A program made the position numbers and the translations under genes. Under the pieces are notes generated by a model that searched no databases, had not been told where the DNA came from, and saw only the letters and a program-made list of their open reading frames with translations. DNA of 64,000 bases. It comes from Acer yangbiense. Its lineage: Eukaryota > Streptophyta > Magnoliopsida > Sapindales > Sapindaceae. Shown one piece after another: positions 55,067 through 64,000 of this stretch. Positions within the stretch are counted from its first letter, which is position 1. Each line of letters starts with the position of its first letter. The stretch is taken from the NCBI GenBank assembly GCA_008009225.1, contig CM017765.1:8060001-8124000 (forward strand). The letters are read 5' to 3'.

Positions 55067-57420
55067 TGTTAGGATTATGCTCAATAGCAAGAGTGTAATA
55101 GTGTTTTTGACAATCTATTCATATTAATAATGTGATTTCTGGTTTAACAAATCTTATAGCATTTATAGTTTAATTATTATAATTGTCAAAAGTAAATAAT
55201 CATAAGGTCTAAAGACTATGAGAAAAGAAGAATTGTTCGTACATCTGGATATGTATGTGGTAGACACAATTCTTTAGTTAGTCTTGAATATTGTTCACAA
55301 CTTAAGTTAAAGGTTGGGCACCTTTATCTTGTTAAAGTTGTAGAATTCTTTTGCTAGCATTTGAGTGGGATCAAATGAGATATGATGAGTCTAAAATCAT
55401 CTGAGTGTCTTCGACCAAAAGAATCTAGTGCACTGGGTGCATTGAACTGGATCACAATGAAATACTTTATCTATAACCGTCAGTAGATAAAAGTCTTTTC
55501 ATTATCAGGACAATCGGAGAGTCTATCTTAATCCTGAGATAAGTGATGGACTTATGGTTGCAAGTGATATCATTTGAGTTATCAATGAGTACGATTATAT
55601 CGCATAGTCTATCCTCGATAGTTTGGTGATATTCATTTGTTAATCGATAGAGGACTTCATTTATAGATATGGACATCGTGGCTCCATTTATTAAATGAGA
55701 GTATAATATCATCATATGGATGTTTTGAGGTAATTGGATATTAAATCTCAACGTTGAGTTTTCGATAGTGTCTATTGAAAACATGGCTTCTGAACAAGTC
55801 AAAGTATCCAAGTTCAAAACGTGGTCATATGAGTAAATATGGTAACTAGGAGAGCTATAGGCGGTCTATGAGCTCTTGGCGATTACTGATATTATTCACG
55901 AGGATACACCATCTCCAATAAGATTGTCTAGGGTATGAATGAGAAACATCTTCTTATTCTATCTTTATTTAAGAGTTCAATTTTAGCTTTTTAGTGGAAT
56001 GAGTTAAAATTAATGGATCAGACCTAAGTGAATCATTTGTTGATTGTGATTAGGTTATGTCTATTGAAGCTTAAATTTAGATAGCCCGCCAAGATCCCCA
56101 ATCCACACGGACTTGCATGGATCACTTGATATATTCTACCGGACCAATTTATGGGTCCATCTAGAATTGTATTTAATATATTAAGAATATAATTTGCACA
56201 TTATTTATTTAATGGGCTGATCAATTATATTAATATATTAATGAAAGGCATGTGGGCTTGTTTCTTTTAGTAAGAATGGGTCTGGTTCACATGTGGGCTT
56301 TTTAATTAAAGTCTAATGGATTAAATAAAATAAGAAAATAATATTAGGCCCATGTATATGGTGTGGGCGGCAAGACTAGAATAATAGTCTAAAATATTAT
56401 TTTATTTTATTGATTGATTAAATGGAAATTAATTAATTTATTAATTAATTATTTAATTAAAAATCAAAATCTTTTTCTGACTAGGAAATATGTTTCTTAG
56501 TAATATACTATTGTGGTAGTATAAATAAAATAAAAGACTTTATTTGGTAAGTAGATAAATAAGGGATTTATTTATCTAGTCAAATAAGGAAGTCTTTTAT
56601 ATAGTCACAAATACACTAAAGAGTTGGATTAGGGTTTGTATATTATATATATGCATGAATGCATGCGGAATATATATACATATATGCATGCGGAATGCAA
56701 GTAAAATATATATAGAATGCATGCAGAATATCTGGGTGCATGCATGCGGAATATAATTAATATATATACATATATGCAAGTTGAATTAAGGAAAATTATA
56801 TATTATATATGCATGTTATAGTCGTGTATATATATGGATTATATAATTAAATATTTTCTACATATATAAGAGATTGAGCAAACCCTAATGGCTATATAGA
56901 GAGTTATTTTTCTTTAGTCTAAAAAATAGAATCCAACTTTTAGATTAGTGTGAGAATTCGGCCAAGAGGAAAAGAGAGAAAAGTTTGTTCTTATTTCGAT
57001 AGTGCACTAGTAACTTTTATATCAAAAGGTTTTGTGCACAATTTCGAATAAGGTTCACGCGAGTTTCGATCTAACGATTGTGAATTCCAAAGTGACCGGA
57101 ACATTCTTTGTAGCCTCTTGGAATTTGTTGTGACTAACGAAAAAGAAAAAGTTTTGTTAATCCATCCTCAGGTACACAATTCAAAGAGAAGGGAGACCAC
57201 GCTCCTAGGTGATTCACTTTCGTGATTGGATTGGAAGATCTTGCGGATTACCATCGACGCAATGTCAATCGGATCACGCGACAAAGGTATGATACTTTTG
57301 ATTATATATGTTTAATTAATTTAAAGGGTTAAGGTTCATAAAAAGGAAAAATTTTAAAACATACTAAATCTATTTTTTAGTCTCGCTTCCGCTGCGTGTA
57401 CTACGGTATTTTTCCCTACA
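55067..57420 (+). repeat. 5' LTR of A3
   Basis: 2,354 bp, TGTTAGG... to ...CCCTACA. Antisense frame open over 116 codons (55467-55817). It is longer than its relatives because of a TA-rich segment with repeated GCATGCGGAATATA blocks at about 56635-56880. Confidence 0.92.
56635..56880. repeat. TA-rich segment with ATGCATGCGGAATATA repeats
   Basis: The block GCATGCGGAATATA or GCATGCAGAATAT recurs near 56661, 56687, 56719 and 56744, mixed with TA runs. It is absent from the A1 and A2 LTRs. Confidence 0.7.
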
Positions 57421-57422
57421 AT

Positions 57423-57435
57423 TGGTATCAGAGCC
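57423..57435 (+). promoter_or_regulatory. tRNA-Met primer binding site of A3
   Basis: TGGTATCAGAGCC, an exact match to the initiator tRNA-Met complement. Confidence 0.88.
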
Positions 57436-58838
57436 TAGGTTGAACCCTTTTAATTAATTAACGTATATATACGTGGATCTATTTCTTTTTATTGTGATTA
57501 TGCATGTTTAGAAAGAGATGGCGCTCTAGGTATTCGCATATATAATTACATGTGATGTATGGATTTATATATGTTTTATGTGGATTGTTATTGCTCGATT
57601 TTGGTCCTAGATTTTCAATGTATTTTTGTTATGGAATTGTAACAAGAAGGGTGGTCTATTATCGCCATAATTCCTTCTTGGTAGTTGATAGGTTTTATTT
57701 TATTTTTTATTAAAAAGGTGCAGTATTTTTTTTTTTGGTTTACTGCTGCAGTTTTTTTTATTTAATTATTAGTGCAGTTTTTATGTGTAAAATACTGCAG
57801 TGAATAAAAAAAAAAAAAAAAATTTAATACTGCAGTATTTATTATTTTATACTGCTGTAATATTTTTGGGTATTGAATATTCGAAGACACGAAGAAAAAC
57901 GAAGCAACCGGAACCGAGAACGAGCACCGTGCGCACCCTAGGAGTGGATTGGGCTGCGCATGGCAAGCCCAAGCTTGGTGGGCTGCGCATGGCAGCTTTG
58001 TTGGGCCTTATGGGCTGCGCATGGCAGCCCCTTTGTGGGGTTGTGGGCTGTGCACGCCCATGGGAGGAGGCCGAAGGATGAGCGTATGGTTGATGGGCCA
58101 CTTGAAGATCTTGTATTCCTAAAACAGTTGTAATTTACTTGTTTTTCTAGGATGGGCCAAAATTGTTGCTATTTAATTTTTGCTTAAATATTACAATATT
58201 TGTTATTGTATGATAACATGACATATAGAATAGGAGTGCCACTCATATATCTCTTTTGGTATGAACATGCATTGAATGATTTAGGTATCTAAATTGGCAT
58301 CTAGATAACTTGGTAAATCATTCTATGGGATTTAATCACACGCCTTAAATAATTGAGTGGGAGAAGGTGTTTTTGTAACACCTATGGCCTCCAAGGTTAG
58401 TTGAGCTTTATTATTTATTGGTAATCCCCCCAAGGGGCGTCCATGAATGGAATTTAGCAATATACTTCCTTACAAGGATAGACTAGACAATGGACTCAAA
58501 CGAGATCTACTCCCAAAGGAGGGATTTTCGTGAGAGAAAATTGAGGGTCGATATCTTGGTAACACACTCAATGTAATTTTATTGATATCCTCCCAAGAGT
58601 TCTTGTCAGTAAAATTGCAAGGCTAAAATTGAAAACGCTGGTTGTTATGTTAACAATTAGGTGGGACCTTGTCTAACTAGTAAAATGGTGCGAACTCCCA
58701 AAGGAGGCGTAACATTTATGGGTGTTGGATCACCGTTGAATTTTTATGATTGAGTTATTTATTTAATTCAAGATAAATATTTAAAAGTGCTTTATCATGA
58801 TTATTTACTTATATATATTTTTGTTATATTCAGAAATC
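57436..58838 (+). other. Leader of A3 with tandem hairpins
   Basis: Matches the A1 and A2 leaders. Poly-A run near 57808-57821. Hairpin units at 57951-58062. The uORF frame is shifted here relative to A1 and A2. Confidence 0.65.
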
Positions 58839-59054
58839 ATGACCCCATCCCTAATGAACATCTTAAAAGATAATACTTTAACCGGAGATAATTATGTCAC
58901 ATGGAAAAGGAAAATTGGGTTGTTGCTGCAAGCTGAAAAACATAAGTTTATTCTGTCTACTCCTAAACCACCTGCTCCTACTTATGAATCTCAGATTCAT
59001 TTGGTTGGTAAAGTTGCTACTGTTAAGGCCCGTCAAAAGGTCAAGGAACAATAG
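58839..59054 (+). pseudogene. gag: Gag of A3, central part deleted
   Basis: ATG 58839 (MTPSLMNILKDN...) reads as in A1 for about 48 codons, then joins in frame to the basic C-terminal stretch (QIHLVGKVATVK). About 450 bp (150 codons) that form the gag core in A1 and A2 are missing. It ends at the same TAG (CAA-TAG-AAG) as A1, with the zinc knuckle open beyond it. Without the core it cannot be expected to assemble particles. Confidence 0.85.
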
Positions 59055-61105
59055 AAGAAAAAGCAACTTGGGCCTACCAAGAAGGAGACCAAGAAAGTAA
59101 CCAAGATCAAAGGGAAGTGCTTCCTTTGTGGTGAAAAGGGACATTGGAAAAGAAATTGCCCAAAGTCCCAGAACAAGAAGGAACAAGGTAATATTAATTA
59201 TCTTGAAACATGTTTTTTGGCATATTCTACAGATTCTTGGATCATAGACTCTGGAGCCACAAATCATGTTTGCTATTCCTTACAGGGGTTCCAAGAAAGG
59301 AGAAAGTTGAATAAGAATGAAATCAACTTGCGTTTGGGCAACAGAACGTTAGTGTCTGCAAGTGCAGTGGGAGATATTAGAGTTAATCTAGATTCTTTTA
59401 GGCATTTAGATTTGATAGACATTTATTATGTACCTCAATTCAAGAGAAATTTAATTTCAGTTTCTTGTTTGAATAAATTTGGGTATTCGGTTACTTTCAA
59501 TAAAGATTTTATTATTAGTAAGAATAACAAATTTATTTGCAAAGGTACATTGGAAAACGGCTTATTCTTTTTGCATAAAAATATCTCTCACTCGTTAGAC
59601 ACAGAATTAACGGAACCTAATCATAAAAGAGTAAAATTATCAACAGATGAAACCTACTTTTGGCATTTACGCTTAGGTCATATTAACCTTAATAGGATTA
59701 AAAGATTGGTAAGTGACGGACCTTTGAGTGACTTAAAGGTTGATGATCTACCAACTTGTGAATCTTGTTTGGAAGGTAAAATGACCAAAAGGACATTCTC
59801 TGCCAAAGGTGCAAGAGCCACTGAATGTTTAGGATTGATACACACTGATGTATGTGGACCTATGAGCATTCAAGCTAGAGGTGGATATGAGTACTTCATC
59901 ACCTTCACGGATGATTACTCGAGATTTGGTTATGTGTATCTCATGAGACATAAGTCGGATGCTTTTGACATGTTCAAAGCATTCAAAGCTGAAGTGGAAA
60001 ATCAGCTTGAGAAACACATAAAAATCTTGAGATCTAATCGTGGTGGAGAATATCTATCTGGTGAGTTTCAGCAATATCTTATTGATAATGGGATAGTTTC
60101 TTAGTTTTCTGCACCAGGTACACCTCAACAGAATGGGGTAGCAGAAAGGAGAAATAGAACTCTTTTGGATATGGTTAGGTCTATGTTTAGTTATTCAACA
60201 CTTCCTATTTCTTTTTGGGGATATGCTTTACAAACTGCTATATACAATCTAAACGATGTACCATCTAAGTCTGTTCCTAAAACACCGCATGAGTTGTGGA
60301 CTGGGCGCAAGCCTAGTTTACAACACTTAATGATATTTGGTTGTCCTGCGCATGTGTTAAAAGGAAAGACAGAAAAGATGGAGTCCCGTTCAGAAATATG
60401 TATATTTGTAGGGTATCCAAAAGAAACTAAAGGATATTATTTCTATAGTCCTTCAGATCTTAAAGTATTTGTTTCGACAAATGCTAAATTTCTGGAAAAT
60501 GACTATATGAATGATTTTGTGCCTAGAAGTAGAATTGTCCTGAATGAGATGTCAGGAGATACAATTCCACGAGAGGTTACACAACCTAACCCAATTGTAA
60601 GTTCCGATCCAACACAAGATCAACAACCCACCATTCCTCGTCGTAGTGGGAGGGTTAGAACACAACCCGAAAGATACATCGGTCTGGGAGAATCAGTGGA
60701 GAATCTCCCGGACGACGATGATCCCTACACGTACAAGGAAGCTATGGAGGATGTTGATAGTCGCCATTGGCAAAAGGCAATGCAATCTGAGATTGAATCT
60801 ATGTTCGATAACAAAGTCTGGTCCCTTGTAGACTTGCCTAAAGGGATAAAACCCATTGGGTGCAAGTGGGTATACAAGAGGAAAAGAGGTATGGATGGAA
60901 AGGTGGAAACCTTTAAAGCTAGATTGGTAGCTAAAGGGTATACACAGAAAGAAGGTATCGATTACGAGGAAACCTTCTCTCCTGTGGCCATGCTTAAATC
61001 CATTAGGATACTCTTATCCATTGCAGCATCTTTAGATCTAGAGATTTGGCAAATGGACGTCAAGACAGCTTTCCTTAATGGAAGTCTTGACGAAAGCATC
61101 TACAT
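59055..61105 (+). pseudogene. pol: Pol of A3, truncated in reverse transcriptase
   Basis: Zinc knuckle CFLCGEKGHWKRNC (about 59119-59160), protease DSGATNH near 59250, pre-integrase HLRLGHI near 59667, integrase FTDDYSRFGY near 59907, a TAG at about 60102 (CAG to TAG), then the rest of integrase and RT through WQMDVKTAFLNGSLDESIY at about 61105. There a family M LTR is inserted; YVDD and RNase H are lost. ILRSNRGGEY shows Asn in place of the second Asp of the integrase DDE triad seen in A1 (ILRSDRGGEY). Confidence 0.9.
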
Positions 61106-63078
61106 TGAAAGTTCTGAAATACTCGGGGTGTGTTTATCAATATAAAGCTAGAGGGGGGGTGAATAGATTTTATCTAATTATTACCCAATTTTCGCATGCA
61201 AGTCAATTTTACGAAAATACCCCTAGCAAGTCAAAAATACATACAAGTGTAATAAGATGCGGAAATAGTAAATGACACTTGATGTTTACGTGGAAAACCC
61301 AACCACTGGGAAAAACCACGGGCTGTTAAGTGCGCCACACTCGGACCTCGAAATCCACTATATGAAAAGACGGTTACACCCTCAAGTGATTCTCGGACTC
61401 TCACCCTAGATAACCTCAGGCTATGGACACTACCAATCGCCACTCTTGGTTCAATCCCTAGTGATATCCCCTGATACACTACTCTTGGCGTGAGCACCCT
61501 CTAATCTACCACGCGGGCCTTTTATAGCGGCTCTAGTCCAATTTGCTTGAGGCCTAAGCACACTTAGCCCCAAGACTTCAATCTCTCAAAAGAGATGCAC
61601 AACCCTATGTGAATATGTATGAATATTCAATTAATGCAATAAGAGCTAGGGTACTCTAAATGCTTACCTAGGATTATAAGATGATAATATAATCAATCCT
61701 AGATATCACATATAGCTATATGACATGGCATATAACTTTAGCTAAGTAAAGGATAACCAATCCTAGATACAAAGCTATCATATAAAACCCACAAACATTC
61801 AAAGGATTAACTAGTTGATTAAAAAACAATCTATCAACCTAGTTATCAATACATCACACAAGAATGTTCATGGCATAGCTTTTAGGCAATAATGACCTAA
61901 TCAAATAAGCTATGAAAACTAATCTCAATCAAAAAATGAGATCAATTAGCTAGATGGCATATGAACATTAAAACCTAGCTAACAAATAAAAACCCAATCA
62001 ACACATAATCTCAATCTTATATGTAGAAATTAATCTAAACACATATAAGTAAAATATGAGATAAAATTGATAAGTAGAAACACTAATTATGTAAGATAAA
62101 AGTGTTCAACAAATCATACCATGTGTGTTGAAGAAGTCCCATGCATTAGCATATGCTAGATGATCCTAGATGATGCTTAGATGAAGATTTATGCATGTGG
62201 GAATGGGTTTAGAGAGATAAAGATATGATCTTTAAGCTTTCTCTCTCAAGTCTCTCTAAATATCTCTCTAGGGTTCTTATAATCAAAGACTTGTGTTCTG
62301 AACCAGAGATAAGGATGTATTTATAGAGACCAAAAACAGGGCAGGTGAAAATACAATTTTGCCCTTGAAACGCACCGATCGGCGGTTTCATTCGGCGGCC
62401 AGGCCGCCGAAATGAACCGCCGAATGGCTCCCGAGTGGAACAGGGGAACTTCGGCGACTTCATTCGGCGGTTTGGAAACCGCCAATCCTAACCGCCGTTT
62501 TGGACCCGAGAGATATATTTCAATCAGGTCTGATTCGGCGGTTTCTAACGGCGGCCAGGCCGCCGAAAGTAACCGCCGATTCACCAAAAATGGTGAAACC
62601 AAGGAGAAGCCAAAGGCATCTCCACCGGCGATCATCGCGCAACACAAAGCACATTACCGTGCACGCGCGGACGTTTCCGAACATCCTTAGGGAAACGAAT
62701 TACTCTACACTACAAGCTAACATACATGAAGTGCAAGTGTGGGTATTGAATGCATCCTAATGCCTAACATGTCATGGCATTATCATATAACAAGATGCAA
62801 TCAATTCAACATGCAAGAAGAGATATTGAATAAATCAATAAAGCACAATGCACACAAAATATAAACACACCATACAAGAATAAGAGTTATGCATGTTGTG
62901 TATGTGTGCAACTATATCTCTTCAAGCCAATGTAAGCACTAGATATATACCTTTGGTGCTTGTCCTCTTGAGGTCTTGGAAAGGGTCTTGATCTTCAACA
63001 AACACCTAGACTACCCTTACAACCAAACCCCAACATGTGGTTTGACCACGAAATAAGCCAATCAATTAATGGGAATCC
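61106..63078 (-). mobile_element. Family M LTR inserted in A3 pol, right end trimmed
   Basis: Begins TGAAAGTTCTG after TACAT (61101-61105), which continues the A3 reading frame. It has a short G run near 61151-61158, palindromes at about 62385-62580 including one with 10-bp arms at 62391-62411, and a TATA-like motif near 62320 (minus). It ends GGGAATCC where other copies go on to TTACA. No internal sequence. About 1.97 kb. Confidence 0.82.
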
Positions 63079-63100
63079 ACGCTCCTAGGTACACAATTCA
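63079..63100. other. Templated filler at a deletion junction
   Basis: 22 bp made of two pieces: ACGCTCCTAGGT, as at 63149-63160, and ACACAATTCA, as at 63124-63133. Both donors lie within 65 bp to the right. It joins the trimmed LTR to the 270-bp stump of the A3 3' LTR. Confidence 0.7.
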
Positions 63101-63370
63101 GTTTTGTTAATCCATCCTCAGGTACACAATTCAAAGAGAAGGGAGACCACGCTCCTAGGTGATTCACGTTCGTGATTGGATTGGAAGATCTTACGGATTA
63201 CCATCGACGCAATGTCAATCGGATCACGCGACAAAGGTATGATACTTTTGATTATATATGTTTAATTAATTTAAAGGGTTAAGGTTCATAAAAAGGAAAA
63301 ATTTTAAAACATACTAAATCTATTTTTTAGTCTCGCTTCCGCTGCGTGTACTACGGTATTTTTCCCTACA
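63101..63370 (+). repeat. Stump of A3 3' LTR
   Basis: 270 bp that align end to end with 57151-57420 of the A3 5' LTR, ending CCCTACA. Confidence 0.88.
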
Positions 63371-63754
63371 GTCTTCTCCTCTATTCTCACAAACTTTTTG
63401 CTTAAGAAGCCCAATGGGGAGACTTCCCATATTTAATGAGCTAGATGAGGGACCCCCTACACAGTATAACTTACCGAGAGAATCCTAACCCATAAAGGAT
63501 TCTCTCAACCCTAATAGGATGGCTAGTCCTAAAAGGAATACCAGGCCCACACATATACAATAGCCCATACCATATACTACATTAATATAATGCAGTCAAG
63601 GTGCACGAAGCCCACAAATATTGATCACACTTAATTGGGCCCATCATCCGATCAAATCTCTATAACTTAAACATTCCAATCAATTCGGTTTTTCACAGAT
63701 ACAAAATATAATGTTATGTTGCTCACAATATTTTTATAAAACAAAAATCTAACA
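63371..63754 (-). repeat. LTR portion of a further copia element, minus strand
   Basis: On the minus strand it begins TGTTAGATTTTTG directly after a PPT-like tract. It contains AGAGAATCC and its partners as short inverted blocks (63478-63505). A3 is inserted into it, so its other end should lie left of 55067; I could not locate that end. It is neither family A nor M. Confidence 0.6.
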
Positions 63755-63769
63755 TTCTCCCACTTGAGC
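63755..63769 (-). promoter_or_regulatory. Polypurine tract of the right-edge copia element
   Basis: On the minus strand CTCAAGTGGGAGAAT precedes TGTTAG, the standard copia PPT/LTR arrangement. Confidence 0.65.
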
Positions 63770-64000
63770 TACATAAACATTATTATTTTACATTTCTAAA
63801 TTCATTTAGAAAACGACACTCCGAATTGACAAACATTTTTTATGGACATAAAACAGAATGTTTAAGAGAGAAACACCTTCCTTCCCCTTAGCACAATAGA
63901 ACCTTAAGTATCCAACTGCATAGATCATTACATCAATAATCGACATAAGACCATATGCAATCAAAACACCCTCAGCTTTACTTACCCAGGTAAAATGGTA
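63770..64000 (-). other. 3' internal sequence of the right-edge copia element
   Basis: Between the PPT and the window edge no ORF is visible, so this is probably the 3' untranslated part downstream of RNase H. The element continues beyond the window. Confidence 0.4.

Larger units (their letters stand above)
55067..63370 (+). mobile_element. A3: Tork-like copia element, interrupted and deleted
   Basis: A complete 5' LTR, PBS, leader, gag with a central deletion, and pol up to the RT palm, then an inserted family M LTR (61106-63078), a short filler and only the last 270 bp of the 3' LTR (63101-63370). The flanks GTCAT (55062-55066) and GTCTT (63371-63375) differ at one base and are the probable TSD. 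The rest of pol, the PPT and most of the 3' LTR were lost in the same event that trimmed the family M LTR. Confidence 0.88.

Overview
The window is a stretch of repeat-dense plant nuclear DNA, most likely from a dicot. I find no intact cellular gene. Almost everything recognisable is Ty1/copia LTR retrotransposon, and several copies are nested in one another. The plant assignment rests on the element types: primer-binding sites matching initiator tRNA-Met, Sirevirus (SIRE/Maximus)-type and Tork-type copia polyproteins, a gag-like gene of the plant 'putative gypsy-type transposon' family (PF04195-like), and short tRNA-derived SINEs. Element boundaries were read by eye from TG...CA ends, PBS and PPT positions and target-site duplications (TSDs). 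Divergence figures are by-eye estimates.

Two copia families dominate. Family A (Tork-like, LTR about 2.27 kb) has element A1 (9502-19330, TSD TATAT), element A2 (44444-53946, TSD AAGGT), element A3 (55067-63370, broken, near-TSD GTCAT/GTCTT) and a reverse-oriented solo LTR (19658-21916). The LTRs of A1 and A2 are close to identical, so insertion was recent, but each polyprotein carries stops, frameshifts or deletions. Family M (Sirevirus-like, LTR about 1.6-2.0 kb with GC-rich palindromes and a poly-G tract) has element M1 (29218-39237, minus, TSD CCCAC), gag-only derivatives E1 (1534-7272, minus) and C (about 41535-43870, plus), solo LTRs at 22094-23752 (plus) and 24450-26054 (minus, TSD CATAT), a broken LTR inserted in A3 (61106-63078), and inverted LTR fragments at 29-1510.

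Layout: 1-7272 rearranged gag-only E1 with inverted LTR pieces; 7273-9501 older sequence with a SINE and a repeat; 9502-21916 A1 plus a tail-to-tail solo LTR; 21917-26054 two opposed Sirevirus solo LTRs around a tandem hairpin minisatellite; 26055-41496 a decayed gypsy-type gag-like gene split by a solo LTR (TSD GGCAC) that was in turn split by M1; 41535-44443 gag-only element C and a minisatellite; 44444-53946 A2; 53947-55066 older sequence with a SINE-like unit; 55067-63370 A3 with an inserted LTR and a deletion sealed by templated filler; 63371-64000 the LTR and 3' end of a further minus-strand copia element.

The points most worth following are structural: a gag-only Sirevirus lineage seen twice with the same pol loss and the same C-terminal extension; purine-tract clusters shared by three Sirevirus-like elements; tandem hairpins and a small upstream ORF in the family A leader; a three-level nest whose removal restores a reading frame; and double-strand-break repair scars. 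No clearly new protein system was found.
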